A stretch of 64,000 nucleotides of DNA from Brumimicrobium sp033722555 (GCA_033722555.1 JAWVYS010000011.1:1-64000); one strand, 5' to 3'. Shown: positions 27,167 to 36,420, counted from the stretch's first letter. Numbers and translations: made by a program. The notes: a model not told the origin generated them from the letters alone.

Positions 27167-27598
27167 TTGAAAACAGTTTATATTACGCGAAGAGAACATT
27201 TTAATGCCGCCCACAAGTTGTGGAGAGAAGATTGGAGTGAAGAAAAAAATGATGCCGTATTTGGAAAGTGCAGCAATAAAAACTGGCACGGACATAATTT
27301 CAACATTTTTGTAACTGTGAAAGGATACCCTTCTGAGGATACCGGGTTTGTAATGAATCTTAAAGATTTAAGTAAAATCATGAAAGAATTCGTTGTTGAA
27401 CCATTGGACCATAAAAATCTGAACCTGGATGTCCCTTTCATGAAAGGTCTTCTCGCCTCAACCGAAAATCTGGTTATTAAAATCTGGGAGCAAATTGAAG
27501 CTCCTGTTCGCGCCGCGGGAGGTGAACTCGTAAAAATCAAACTTGAAGAAACGGAGAATAATTACGTGGAATATTACGGGGGAAGAGAACCCTTTTAA
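27167..27598 (+). CDS. 6-carboxytetrahydropterin synthase / 6-pyruvoyltetrahydropterin synthase family
   Basis: The 143-residue enzyme starts at a TTG (27167), which puts the conserved strand VYITRREHFNAAHKL at the N-terminus. The zinc ligands are the His of HFNAAH and the two in NWHGHNF; the catalytic Cys is in FGKCSNKN. The catalytic His/Asp region PLDHKNLN and the substrate Glu in IKLEETENN are present. QueD makes 6-carboxytetrahydropterin for queuosine, while PTPS makes 6-pyruvoyltetrahydropterin. CxxxNxHGH spacing and the adjacent folE, which supplies dihydroneopterin triphosphate, allow either; I favour the queuosine route. folE follows after 21 bases. Confidence 0.88.
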   Translation: MKTVYITRREHFNAAHKLWREDWSEEKNDAVFGKCSNKNWHGHNFNIFVTVKGYPSEDTGFVMNLKDLSKIMKEFVVEPLDHKNLNLDVPFMKGLLASTENLVIKIWEQIEAPVRAAGGELVKIKLEETENNYVEYYGGREPF

Positions 27599-27619
27599 AC
27601 ACGCGAAAAATTAATTAAG

Positions 27620-28213
27620 TTGGATAAAGATTACGATTACGACGAAAAACTTACGAAAAAACTAACGGAAGTTTATACAGGAATACTGAAGGATCTTGGA
27701 GAAGACCCTTACCGTGAAGGATTGATGAAGACCCCTGAGAGAATCGCAAAAGCTATGCAATTCCTTACGCAGGGATACGATCAGAATCCGGACGAAATAT
27801 TAAAAACTGCGCTTTTCAAAGAAGATTACTCCGAGATGGTGATCGTTAAGGATATTGAGGTGTATTCTCAGTGCGAACATCACATGCTACCTTTCTACGG
27901 TAAAGCACACATTGCATACATACCAAACGGAACAATTGTGGGATTGAGTAAAGTTCCACGTATCGTTGATGCCTACGCCAGAAGGTTACAAGTTCAGGAA
28001 AGACTGACAATAGAAATTAGGGACTGTATTGAAAGAACGATAAAACCGAAAGGTGTTGCGGTTGTGCTCGAATGTAATCACATGTGCATGCAGATGCGTG
28101 GTGTACAGAAGCAGAATTCATCCACTACTACATCTGCTTTTACCGGCTTGTTTTTGAGAAATGACAGTACCCGAAAAGAATTCATCAATTTGATCCAGGC
28201 GAATCTGCATTAA
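27620..28213 (+). CDS. folE: GTP cyclohydrolase I
   Basis: This enzyme converts GTP to 7,8-dihydroneopterin triphosphate, the first step toward folate and pterins. The 197-residue protein starts at a TTG (27620); no ATG lies upstream in frame. Conserved blocks are REGLMKTPERIAKAM, the zinc and catalytic site YSQCEHHMLPFYGKAHIAYIP, the ARRLQVQERLT motif and the second zinc Cys in CNHMCMQMRGV. Its product is the substrate of the QueD/PTPS enzyme just upstream, so the pair forms a coherent two-step operon. Confidence 0.97.
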   Translation: MDKDYDYDEKLTKKLTEVYTGILKDLGEDPYREGLMKTPERIAKAMQFLTQGYDQNPDEILKTALFKEDYSEMVIVKDIEVYSQCEHHMLPFYGKAHIAYIPNGTIVGLSKVPRIVDAYARRLQVQERLTIEIRDCIERTIKPKGVAVVLECNHMCMQMRGVQKQNSSTTTSAFTGLFLRNDSTRKEFINLIQANLH

Positions 28214-28231
28214 ATAACAGGTGTTTAAAAT

Positions 28232-29659
28232 TTAAGATTTTTTAGAGGAGGCAATACGCTTTAGCATCCCCTTGAATATAAACCCGTGAAAGGGCCAAAC
28301 TGCGTACCAATATAAACGTCCTTTAAGTCCTTTGGGCCTGAATGTAGCAGTTTGAATGACTCTTCCTCCCTCAAGCTTAAATTCCAACCATGCCTCACCG
28401 GGGAGTTTCATCTCCGCGAAAAGAATGAGTTTGCATTCCGACTTATCGGCATAAAGAACGCGCCAGAAATCCAAAGCATCTCCCACGGAAATATTACTCG
28501 GATGTGTTCTGCCCCTGCGAAGACCAACCCCACCGACCAGTTTATCCAAAAATCCTCTGATCTTCCATAACCAGTTCAGGTAATACCAGCCTGTTTTCCC
28601 GCCTATCGCCCATATTTTCTCAATGGTCTTTTCTTTATCGTCGTATTCACGTTCACGCTTATCGATGAAACAGCCCTGTTTCGGAATCTCAGAGAAATCG
28701 GAAAGCCGTTTTTCGAAATCACTGCTCGTGAGTGCGTCCTTCCAGCTTGAAACCGTTTTATTGCTGTCTACCGCCTTCAAAGTGAAATCAAGTGCTTCCT
28801 TATACCCGGCGGGCTTTATATCCAGTCTTTGGTTGATGTCGCTCGGAGAACAAACAACTTCAACCTTCATACTATCCACCAGAGAAGTAGCCAGTTTATA
28901 CGAAGTAGAGGTAATGAAGTATAACCAGTAGGAGGAAAGTTTCGGTGTCATTACAGGCACTATAAAGATTCTGCGTTTCAATCCCCTGCACTCGGCATAA
29001 CCTAGCAACATCTCTTTATACGTCAGCACGTCGGGACTGCCGATATCATAAGCCGCATCGTAAACCTTTTCGTTAAGTAGTCCTTTCGAAAGAAATTTCA
29101 GCACATCCCTAATTCCAATCGGTTGACAATTGGTTCTGAGCCATTTTGGAGCAACCATAATCGGCAATTTCTCTACAAGATCACGAATAATCTCAAAAGA
29201 CGCACTCCCCGAACCGATGACAATTCCCGCCCGAAAGGTCGTCAGATGAAAATCACCTTTACTCAAGATATTTTCTACCTCTTTTCTGGATGCCAGATGT
29301 TCAGAAAGTTCCTCTTCGTTAACAATACCACTCAGATAGATGGTTTGCTTGCATGAGCTACCTTTCAGCGAAGAGATAAAATTATTTGCAGCCTTTTCCT
29401 CCAGAGATTTAAAATCCTTGTGGGAGGCCATAGAATGAATCAGGTAATAGGCGGCATCGATGTCCTTAGGAATATTCTTCAATGTATCCTCTTTGAGAAA
29501 GTCTACTTCGACCGCCTCAATATTCTTTCGGTATTTTTCGTCCGGATTGAAACGATTTTTATCCCGCACACAGCAGACAACCTCGCAACCTTGCTCTACA
29601 AGAACGGAAAGCAATCTTTTGCCAATATATCCTGTGGCTCCGGTGAGAAGAACCCTCAT
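28232..29659 (-). CDS. NAD(P)-binding epimerase-like protein with C-terminal DUF2867
   Basis: The 475-residue protein has an atypical extended-SDR N-terminal domain. The cofactor loop is LLTGATGYIGKRLL (4-17), then AAYYLIHSMASH, and QTIYLSGIVNEEE around 130, consistent with SDR a5/NmrA-like folds rather than a full YxxxK site. After about residue 330 comes a DUF2867 domain (RTHPSNISVGDALDFWRVLY, LFAEMKLPGEAWLEFKL, RPKGLKGRLYWYAVWPFHG). This two-domain layout is widespread; the substrate is unknown. It converges on folE with an 18-base gap and appears to be a single-gene transcript. Confidence 0.9.
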   Translation of the reverse strand: MRVLLTGATGYIGKRLLSVLVEQGCEVVCCVRDKNRFNPDEKYRKNIEAVEVDFLKEDTLKNIPKDIDAAYYLIHSMASHKDFKSLEEKAANNFISSLKGSSCKQTIYLSGIVNEEELSEHLASRKEVENILSKGDFHLTTFRAGIVIGSGSASFEIIRDLVEKLPIMVAPKWLRTNCQPIGIRDVLKFLSKGLLNEKVYDAAYDIGSPDVLTYKEMLLGYAECRGLKRRIFIVPVMTPKLSSYWLYFITSTSYKLATSLVDSMKVEVVCSPSDINQRLDIKPAGYKEALDFTLKAVDSNKTVSSWKDALTSSDFEKRLSDFSEIPKQGCFIDKREREYDDKEKTIEKIWAIGGKTGWYYLNWLWKIRGFLDKLVGGVGLRRGRTHPSNISVGDALDFWRVLYADKSECKLILFAEMKLPGEAWLEFKLEGGRVIQTATFRPKGLKGRLYWYAVWPFHGFIFKGMLKRIASSKKS

Positions 29660-29795
29660 TGATTCTGTCTGTTTTGCAGAACTGAGGTTCTACCATCAGT
29701 CGTTTGAATTGATACGCTTCGTTGATCGGTCATGACCTGTTTTTAATGTTTAATGTAAAACAGGTCGATGTCCTAAATGTTTTGTTCAACCAATT

Positions 29796-30092
29796 TCAGC
29801 GTAATGTGAAATTTATAGGAATCCTACAACGTGTACGGACATTTTTGCCCTTATGAGTTCCCGGCTTCCAGTTCGGCATATTCCTGATTACTCGAACGGA
29901 TTCGGCATCGATCGGATCAGTAATTCCCCTCAAAATTTTAACTTGAGTGATAGAGCCGTTATCAGCAATGAATTTAACCTCGCAACCCGGAAAGGGTGAA
30001 TTATCAAGCGCGTTTATTAAAGAGATCTTGATTTCCTGTCCGAACGCAGTAGCGATAAAGAGACCTAATAAGAGGGAGAAAAAATATTTCAT
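29796..30092 (-). CDS. Small secreted TonB C-terminal-like domain protein
   Basis: The 98-residue protein has a signal peptide (MKYFFSLLLGLFIATAFGQ). After a short beta-rich part (NSPFPGCEVKFIADNGSITQV), the C-terminus ESVRVIRNMPNWKPGTHKGKNVR to RIPINFTL matches the TonB C-terminal fold (typically VxxxPxWxPGxxxGxxVxxxxxxPxxF). It lacks the TonB transmembrane anchor and proline-rich spacer, so it cannot be an ordinary energy transducer. It may be a periplasmic binding domain or a remnant. Single gene between two divergent or convergent neighbours. Confidence 0.72.
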   Translation of the reverse strand: MKYFFSLLLGLFIATAFGQEIKISLINALDNSPFPGCEVKFIADNGSITQVKILRGITDPIDAESVRVIRNMPNWKPGTHKGKNVRTRCRIPINFTLR

Positions 30093-30186
30093 ACTTGGAT
30101 TATTTAAGTGATTTAGTTACGCGTACAAATATCTTAAAAAAACTAAATTATTAAAAATTAAAGAACCTTACATTACCGAATCACCG

Positions 30187-30194
30187 TATATTTG
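30187..30194 (+). promoter_or_regulatory. -7 promoter element for the Bax inhibitor-1 family gene
   Basis: TATATTTG, an exact TAnnTTTG match, 21 bases before the ATG at 30216. Confidence 0.65.
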
Positions 30195-30215
30195 CTTCTA
30201 CAAAATTGATTTAAA

Positions 30216-30935
30216 ATGGAAGACTATTTAGATATACAATCAGATAAACTGATCACTCGCAGCGAGGTAAGAGAATTCTTTACCGGTGTTTACTTTTACA
30301 TGTTTCTGGCCTTGATTATTTCCGGAGCCATTTCATGGTATTTAGCGAATTCAGGACTTTTTATAAAATGGTTCATCAATTATGAAACGCAGAGCATTAG
30401 TCCGCTCTTTTATGTTGTGGCTTTCTCACCGCTTGCACTGGTATTCCTGATCCAGGCAAAATACCGATCGTTCTCAATGGGCGTGCTTGTGGGTCTGTTC
30501 GTACTTTATGCAGCGCTTATAGGAGCTTCAATATCTTCGATTTTCTTTGTTTACAGTCTGGGAGATATCGCATCCACATTCTTTGTAACTGCGGGTGCAT
30601 TTGCTGCAATGGCTGTTTTAGGATATACAACCTCCGTAGATCTTTCCAGAATGGGTAGTTTACTATATATGGCTTTCATTGGAATTTTCATAGCAGCACT
30701 TGTGAACTGGTTTTTGGAAAGCGAGATGCTTGGTTATATTATCTCAATCGTAGGAGTTTTTGTATTCACAGGATTGACTGCTTGGGAAATGCAACGACTA
30801 AAAGCAGTTGCTGAAGACAAATCGATACCTGCGGACGAGCGCAAAAAACAGAGTCTCCTCGGAGGTTTAACGCTGTACATATTGTTTGTGAATCTCTTTT
30901 TATCCCTGCTCCATTTATTGGGAGGAAGAGATTAA
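30216..30935 (+). CDS. Bax inhibitor-1/YccA family membrane protein
   Basis: The 239-residue inner-membrane protein has seven hydrophobic segments, the usual topology. It opens with a short polar N-terminus, then REFFTGVYFYMFLALIISGAI. The middle (STFFVTAGAFAAMAVLGYTT) and the end (QSLLGGLTLYILFVNLFLSLLHLLGG) match the conserved BI-1/YccA blocks. Family members interact with the FtsH protease or conduct calcium in some bacteria; which applies here is unknown. A terminator follows. Confidence 0.93.
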   Translation: MEDYLDIQSDKLITRSEVREFFTGVYFYMFLALIISGAISWYLANSGLFIKWFINYETQSISPLFYVVAFSPLALVFLIQAKYRSFSMGVLVGLFVLYAALIGASISSIFFVYSLGDIASTFFVTAGAFAAMAVLGYTTSVDLSRMGSLLYMAFIGIFIAALVNWFLESEMLGYIISIVGVFVFTGLTAWEMQRLKAVAEDKSIPADERKKQSLLGGLTLYILFVNLFLSLLHLLGGRD

Positions 30936-30962
30936 ATGCGAAAAATTATATTGGTCTTTAAG

Positions 30963-30992
30963 GCGCTTAACCCCGGTTGAGCGTCTTTTTTA
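30963..30992 (+). terminator. Terminator after the Bax inhibitor-1 family gene, overlapping the kdtA 3' end
   Basis: GCGCTTAACC / GGTTGAGCGT stem (two wobble pairs) and six T, reading on the plus strand. It overlaps the stop codon of the convergent Kdo transferase gene. Confidence 0.7.
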
Positions 30993-32196
30993 TTTCAGAT
31001 AAAATCAGATCTGTGGCTCCTTTCTTCTTCTGAATAAATTCTTTTGCCCGATTACCCACCTGATCATTTTCAATATAATTCCGGTATGCTTTTACAAATT
31101 CATCCTCATTCCGGATACTTTCCGCAATGCCTTCTTTCAGGAAATCAAAAGCTTCGGGAAACTTTTCGTATTTGGGGCCAAAGATCACCGGCAAACCAAA
31201 AGTGGCCGGTTCAAGAATATTATGCAACCCTGTTCCAAAAGCTCCTCCCACATAGGCCAGGTTTCCGTATCTGTATGCATTGGCCAGTTCTCCAATACAG
31301 TCCAGAATGATAACCCGGGTATTTTCATTAAGAGGTTTACCACCTATCAGTGCTGTATAACACTGATACGGCACTTGGAGTTTTTCGCTTATTTCCAGAA
31401 TATGACTATTATGCACCTCATGAGGAGCAAGAATGACTTTTGCTTTGATCGCACCACTGTTTATTGCCGGAATTAAAATCTCCTCTTCAACAGGCCACGA
31501 ACTACCAACCACCAATACCTTATCCTCCCGGGAAAGCCAGTTTTTAAAAACCGCGTTTTCGGTTACAGTTTCAGAACGTTTAGAAACCCTGTCATAACGA
31601 GTATCTCCTGAAACAACGACGCGATTTATTCCGTGTCTGTTCAGTAATTCCTTATGTTCAGATCTTTGAACAAATATCACATCAAACAGTAACAAGGCTT
31701 TTCTAAACTTTTGACCGTACCATTTAAAAAAACGCTGAGAAGGCCTAAAAGCTGCGCTGACGGCATAAAGTTTACTTCCGAATCTCTTCGCTTCTTTAAG
31801 ATGGTTGATCCAGAATTCATATTTTACGAAAAAAGAGTAATGCGGCTTAAAATGGGTGATGAATTTCCGTGCATTCCGCCGGGTATCCAGTGGAAGATAA
31901 CAGGTGTAATCAGCCAATTTATCATTTTTCTTAACCTCATAACCCGAAGGACTGAAGAAAGTAACGAGAATAAAATCCTCAGGAAAACATCTTTTCCATT
32001 CTTCGATCACAGGACGCCCCTGTTCAAATTCCCCGAGGGAAGCACAATGAAACCAGGCTACTCGCTCATTGGAGACATCGGGCAACCGATCCCAGAGATC
32101 GCTGCGGCCTTCCACCCATTTCCTTGCCTTAGGATTAAAGGGAGAAACGATTCTGATGGCAAAACCGTACAGACGTATTCCAAGTTCGTAAAGCAT
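30967..32196 (-). CDS. kdtA: 3-deoxy-D-manno-octulosonic acid (Kdo) transferase
   Basis: This inner-membrane-associated glycosyltransferase adds Kdo to lipid A precursor in LPS core synthesis. The 409-residue GT-B protein has WFHCASLGEFEQGRPVIE near the N-terminus with the catalytic Glu region, TFFSPSGYEV, a middle block GDTRYDRV, and the C-terminal donor-binding part GGAFGTGLHNILEPATFGLPVIFGP (split around residues 305-330). The N-terminal membrane anchor is present but short. It is the second gene after the outer-membrane protein at 32198, with a one-base gap, so the two are co-transcribed. Confidence 0.96.
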   Translation of the reverse strand: MLYELGIRLYGFAIRIVSPFNPKARKWVEGRSDLWDRLPDVSNERVAWFHCASLGEFEQGRPVIEEWKRCFPEDFILVTFFSPSGYEVKKNDKLADYTCYLPLDTRRNARKFITHFKPHYSFFVKYEFWINHLKEAKRFGSKLYAVSAAFRPSQRFFKWYGQKFRKALLLFDVIFVQRSEHKELLNRHGINRVVVSGDTRYDRVSKRSETVTENAVFKNWLSREDKVLVVGSSWPVEEEILIPAINSGAIKAKVILAPHEVHNSHILEISEKLQVPYQCYTALIGGKPLNENTRVIILDCIGELANAYRYGNLAYVGGAFGTGLHNILEPATFGLPVIFGPKYEKFPEAFDFLKEGIAESIRNEDEFVKAYRNYIENDQVGNRAKEFIQKKKGATDLILSEIKKTLNRG

Positions 32197-32197
32197 C

Positions 32198-32992
32198 TTA
32201 ATTGAAATAAAACTCTTTGGGTTTTCGCTTATAGATAGGAATCATCCACCCCACCCTGATTCCATAAAGAAATTCCGTGCGGAGGTCTTTAGATACTGTT
32301 TCGTTGGGATGATCGTAAAATATATCGCGTTGATTTCTGGTAAATGCCTGCTGAAAATAGAGTCCGCCATAAAAGTTGAGAATTCCTCGGTTTGCCATGA
32401 AACTGTATCCTATAAATTGAGAAGTATTGGCTCCAATTGTAAGCCGATCGTAACCTTTCAGATAATCTCCCTGAATCTGAGGCACATCGTCCTCCTGAGA
32501 TTCTACCCTTAATTTATGCCAGGAATATCCGGCTCCCACCTGCAGCATAATTCCTGAGTTAGGGTTTGGACTAAGAACGGGAATTAATTTACCCACGATT
32601 CCATTGATATGAAAGCCCCGATTAAAAAGCAAAACGATCGCGGGTCCTCCTGAAGTATTTGAGATATTCCCCTGACTGTCTTTGAGGTTTTGAAGGACTC
32701 CCTCGATACGAATATCATTACCAAACAGAAAATTACCGTCGGCGGCAAACAGCCAGTTTCTTTTCGTTTTATATCCTGCAAGTGCACCCAGGGAATTCGT
32801 GAATCCATAACGGTCGGCAAGATCTCCACCGGTCAGATTTGCTCCATACTGAACCCCTACGTAGGGAGTTCCAATGACCTCATCGGAAACATTTCTCTGT
32901 CCGTAAACAACGTTCAGGCAAATCAGAGAGAAAATAAATCCGGCCGTGAACAGCATGCGGAAATTTTTCAAATCAGTTAAACCGGATCTCAT
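32198..32992 (-). CDS. Outer-membrane protein, probable beta-barrel, operon partner of kdtA
   Basis: I take the start at ATG 32992 (MRSGLTDLKNF, 264 residues). A GTG at 33010 would add six residues but overlaps the promoter element. The signal sequence is about residues 14-31 (AGFIFSLICLNVVYGQ). The body shows barrel-like alternating strands ending in aromatic residues (YVGVQYGANLTGGD, LFAADGNFLFGND, IMLQVGAGYSWHKL, ILNFYGGLYFQQAF) and ends RVGWMIPIYKRKPKEFYFN. I do not recognise a named family. Co-transcription with kdtA suggests an envelope function, possibly tied to LPS. Confidence 0.8.
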   Translation of the reverse strand: MRSGLTDLKNFRMLFTAGFIFSLICLNVVYGQRNVSDEVIGTPYVGVQYGANLTGGDLADRYGFTNSLGALAGYKTKRNWLFAADGNFLFGNDIRIEGVLQNLKDSQGNISNTSGGPAIVLLFNRGFHINGIVGKLIPVLSPNPNSGIMLQVGAGYSWHKLRVESQEDDVPQIQGDYLKGYDRLTIGANTSQFIGYSFMANRGILNFYGGLYFQQAFTRNQRDIFYDHPNETVSKDLRTEFLYGIRVGWMIPIYKRKPKEFYFN

Positions 32993-33009
32993 AAAAATTA
33001 TGTTTGTCA

Positions 33010-33017
33010 CAAAGTTA
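33010..33017 (-). promoter_or_regulatory. -7 promoter element for the OMP-kdtA operon
   Basis: CAAAGTTA on the plus strand is TAACTTTG on the minus strand, an exact TAnnTTTG match. It overlaps the GTG at 33010, which argues for the ATG start at 32992. Confidence 0.6.
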
Positions 33018-33082
33018 AGCTTATCATTGAATTATTTCGGACAGGGAGCTAAATGAATCATACCTCCTACCACTGAATCAGA

Positions 33083-34708
33083 TCAATCTTTGAAGATCAA
33101 TCGACCATAGCGATGTCTTTTTCCGCTCCTGCTGTATAAAAAGAGTTCGTTATTCTCGGGATTCTCTCTACAAATACCGGGCACCAAAACAGTGCTCATT
33201 TCTTTTTTTCCAAGCAGAGAATACCGCTCTTCGGTACCGGTTCTCAGATTGATTTCAACCATGGCTATAGTATTTTTTCTGGCAGTAAATGTTGCACTGC
33301 GCACATTTTCGAGATTTAGATAATAGTTCATATCGTCATAGTTCTTAACGTTATCATTGAATAAAATAAAAAGCGTGCTGTCATTCAGTGCCTGAACGAT
33401 TGAAAGATAATAACCTCCATCATTGATCGAACTTTGCAGTTTAGGTACGTTCTTCTTCCATTCAAGCGCGCCGTTCTTATCAAGTTTATAAATGAGCAAA
33501 TCATCGTAATAATAATATGTATCGATGCGGTTACTGCTTCCCGGGGTTCCGCTTCCGCTGAATCTTTCTTCAATCTCGAAATGTTCTGCGATAGCAATAT
33601 ATCCTCCATCCGAGGTTTGTCTTAAATTATGCATTTTAAAGTCGGATACCCCCTCTATTGCACGTCCAGATCTATCGAAATGCAGCAATCCGCGATTGCT
33701 CCAGGAAGGATTATTTGAAAGTAAGAATTCCGAACTGAAAGGATGAAACTCCCGAGTGATCAATTTTCCTTCCTGATCTGTCATGATAAAAAATATCCCT
33801 TCAACATTCCCGCGTGGAGACGCTGAATATAAGCCTGAAAATATGAGGTTTTCCGATTTATCACTGATAATATTAACCTCCGTCAGCATATATTGAGACT
33901 GATTGATCTTCAAATCATTTAATTCACCGTCAACCATTTTGAAAACACGTATATCCATGTGACGTTCGGCTGTCCAACCTTCACCGTACCTATCTTTTTC
34001 ATCGATGGATCTTGTTAAAACAAAATAATCACCCGCGGTGGAAAGATAACTATCAATCACCTGCAGTTCATCGGCAGAGAACGGAAGTGAAGATTCCTTC
34101 TTACTCGTTAACTGTCCGTTTTGATCCAGGATTCCAAAAGTATAATTCAGAAAATCATCGTTCAAAGTACGACTTGTAAAGAAAAATCCTGCTTTGGATT
34201 TGTTCAGATCGTTTCGAAGGCCTAAATAGCTCATGTCACTTCTTGCAGACAAGAGGGGAAATTCGCCTATAAGAAATCCTTCAGAATCCAGACCATACCT
34301 GTTTGGTTTCAACAAATGATAAAAAATTCTGGTTTGTTTACTTCCCAGATAATTTTCCTTAGAAACAAGGGCTATCTGATCACCGATAACCGTAAGATCT
34401 TCAAGGTTCGTTCTTCTGCCCTCTCCGGTGAGCTTAAGTTTCATTCTTTTTCCCGGTTCCAACGCTACAACCGACTCGAAATAATATCTCTTCTTATAAT
34501 CGACAAATAGGTTATAAAAATTCGTCTTATTTACAAGGCTGTAATACTCACCATCCGTTGTTCGCACCAGTGATTCCACGTTTCCCGAGGCACGAAATAA
34601 AGGCCCCCACTCGAGGTCAAATTCGGAATAATGTTTTAATAACTGAGCCGATGAAAAAAGACAAATCCCAAAGGTTGTAAGAATAGTTAATGTTATACGC
34701 TGAATCAT
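33083..34708 (-). CDS. Secreted protein of unknown function, probable propeller-like
   Basis: The 541-residue protein has a signal peptide (MIQRITLTILTTFGICLFSSAQ). No catalytic motif is evident. The body contains several segments of the propeller-repeat type, such as LRQTSDGGYIAIAEHFEIEE followed by LLIYKLDKNGALEWKKNVP, and GGYYLSIVQALNDSTLFILFND. These are WD/PQQ-like strands usual in Bacteroidota secreted proteins that track data values. There is no T9SS domain at the C-terminus (SRSGKRHRYGRLIFKD). Single gene with 285 empty bases upstream. Confidence 0.78.
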   Translation of the reverse strand: MIQRITLTILTTFGICLFSSAQLLKHYSEFDLEWGPLFRASGNVESLVRTTDGEYYSLVNKTNFYNLFVDYKKRYYFESVVALEPGKRMKLKLTGEGRRTNLEDLTVIGDQIALVSKENYLGSKQTRIFYHLLKPNRYGLDSEGFLIGEFPLLSARSDMSYLGLRNDLNKSKAGFFFTSRTLNDDFLNYTFGILDQNGQLTSKKESSLPFSADELQVIDSYLSTAGDYFVLTRSIDEKDRYGEGWTAERHMDIRVFKMVDGELNDLKINQSQYMLTEVNIISDKSENLIFSGLYSASPRGNVEGIFFIMTDQEGKLITREFHPFSSEFLLSNNPSWSNRGLLHFDRSGRAIEGVSDFKMHNLRQTSDGGYIAIAEHFEIEERFSGSGTPGSSNRIDTYYYYDDLLIYKLDKNGALEWKKNVPKLQSSINDGGYYLSIVQALNDSTLFILFNDNVKNYDDMNYYLNLENVRSATFTARKNTIAMVEINLRTGTEERYSLLGKKEMSTVLVPGICRENPENNELFLYSRSGKRHRYGRLIFKD

Positions 34709-34993
34709 TCAGAAGTTATTACCGGCATGACTAATATAATCAATTCATCGATCGTTTGAGTATATACTATGACTATTTTGAATTAAAAGAATTTATATAT
34801 AATACGCCCCTAACTTAAAGGCTGAATGAAGACTACCCAATTATACTGAAGTCGCGAGTGGGATAATCAGCGTGTGGGGTGCACCGCATAATAACGATAA
34901 AAACTCTTTCTTTAAGTAAGCGCAAACCCCCGGCTGTCAAAAATGAAACACGCGATTCGAAACCGAAAAAATTCCGTTTAAAAAAGGACTTTC

Positions 34994-36337
34994 CTATAAA
35001 CCTGTATAGTTGGCCGGTGTAATTCTTTTTAGTTCTTGCTTGACCCTTTCACTGACTGCCAGAGTATCAATAAAATTGTGAACACTTTCTTTGGATACTT
35101 TCTCATTTTTCCGGGTTAAACCTTTCAAAGCTTCATAAGGCTTCGAAAAGCCTTCTCGTCTCAAAACTGTTTGAATCGCTTCAGCAACCACGGCCCAGTT
35201 CTCTTCAAGATCACGCTCAAGAGCGTCGTTATTTAATAAAAGTTTTTCCAGACCAACCCGTGTGGATTTAAAGGCAATTAGCGAATGACTCAAAGGCACA
35301 CCTATATTTCGGAGTACCGTCGAATCCGTTAGATCCCGCTGAAGGCGAGAAATAGGAAGTTTAGCAGCCAAATGCTCAAGAAGTGCGGTCGAAATCCCCA
35401 GATTTCCTTCAGAATTCTCGAAATCAATAGGATTTACTTTGTGGGGCATCGCACTCGATCCAATCTCTCCTTCCTTCAATTTTTGTTTAAAATAATCCAT
35501 CGAAATATACGTCCAGAAATCACGATCAAGGTCAATCAGAATGCTGTTTATCCTTTTCATGGCATCGAAAAGAGCAGCAAGATTGTCGTAATGTTCTATC
35601 TGGGTTGTTGTCTGACTCCTTTCGAGACCAAGATGCTCCGACACGAAACGATTTGCAAAAGAAATCCAGTCATAATCAGGGTATGCAACGTGATGTGCAT
35701 TCAGGTTTCCTGTTGCTCCACCAAACTTGGCTGAAAATGGAATTGCCTGAAGCTGCTTTAACTGTATGGTCAACCTTTCACTGAATACCTTTATCTCTTT
35801 ACCCAGTCGTGTAGGCGAAGCCGGCTGACCATGAGTTTTTGCCAACATAGGTATATGTTTCCACTCTGAGGCATAAGCATCCAGGCTGTCAATTATTTTA
35901 TTGAGTTCAGGAATGTAAACATTATTCACAGCTTCTTTCAAAGAAAGAGGTATAGCGGTGTTATTGATATCCTGTGAAGTAAGTCCGAAATGAACGAATT
36001 CGAGGTGTTTCCCAAGATCCATTGCTTCCAGTTTTTCCTTCAGGAAGTACTCAACTGCTTTAACATCATGATTGGTAATTTTCTCCGTTTCTTTGATCTT
36101 GAGCGCGTCTTCTTCAGAAAAATCCCGGTATAAATTACGAAGGCTCTCAAATTTATCTGCCGGAAAATCACCAAGAGGAGGAACACCGGTTTTAACCAAT
36201 GCGATCAGGTATTCAACCTCAACGAGTACACGGTATCTAATGAGCCCAAACTCAGAGAAAAAAGGTGCCAGTTCAGATACTTTTCTTCTGTATCTTCCGT
36301 CGATCGGTGATATTGCTGTCAGTGAATTGAGTTTCAT
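34994..36337 (-). CDS. purB: Adenylosuccinate lyase
   Basis: This enzyme acts twice in purine synthesis, releasing fumarate from SAICAR and from adenylosuccinate. I set the start at ATG 36337 (MKLNSLTAISPIDGRYRR, 447 residues); the open frame extends to 36436 but crosses the promoter. The conserved opening SPIDGRY, the catalytic histidine regions TKTHGQPASPTRLG and EFVHFGLTSQDINN, and the signature loop GEIGSSAMPHKVNPIDFEN with its mobile catalytic Ser are all present. It is divergent from the EI24-like gene, with -7 elements for both in the gap. Confidence 0.97.
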   Translation of the reverse strand: MKLNSLTAISPIDGRYRRKVSELAPFFSEFGLIRYRVLVEVEYLIALVKTGVPPLGDFPADKFESLRNLYRDFSEEDALKIKETEKITNHDVKAVEYFLKEKLEAMDLGKHLEFVHFGLTSQDINNTAIPLSLKEAVNNVYIPELNKIIDSLDAYASEWKHIPMLAKTHGQPASPTRLGKEIKVFSERLTIQLKQLQAIPFSAKFGGATGNLNAHHVAYPDYDWISFANRFVSEHLGLERSQTTTQIEHYDNLAALFDAMKRINSILIDLDRDFWTYISMDYFKQKLKEGEIGSSAMPHKVNPIDFENSEGNLGISTALLEHLAAKLPISRLQRDLTDSTVLRNIGVPLSHSLIAFKSTRVGLEKLLLNNDALERDLEENWAVVAEAIQTVLRREGFSKPYEALKGLTRKNEKVSKESVHNFIDTLAVSERVKQELKRITPANYTGL

Positions 36338-36361
36338 ATAGCCTTCATTTATGAGAAACGG

Positions 36362-36369
36362 CAAAGATA
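36362..36369 (-). promoter_or_regulatory. -7 promoter element for purB
   Basis: CAAAGATA on the plus strand is TATCTTTG on the minus strand, 25 bases upstream of the chosen purB ATG. Confidence 0.65.
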
Positions 36370-36412
36370 GTAAATCTATACAAAAACCGCTTTGATATCT
36401 CCCTGCTATCAT

Positions 36413-36420
36413 TACTTTTG
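36413..36420 (+). promoter_or_regulatory. -7 promoter element for the EI24-like gene; overlaps a false TTG start
   Basis: TACTTTTG matches TAnnTTTG. The in-frame TTG at 36418 lies inside it, so the transcript starts beyond that TTG, and the ATG at 36439 must be the true start. Confidence 0.65.
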
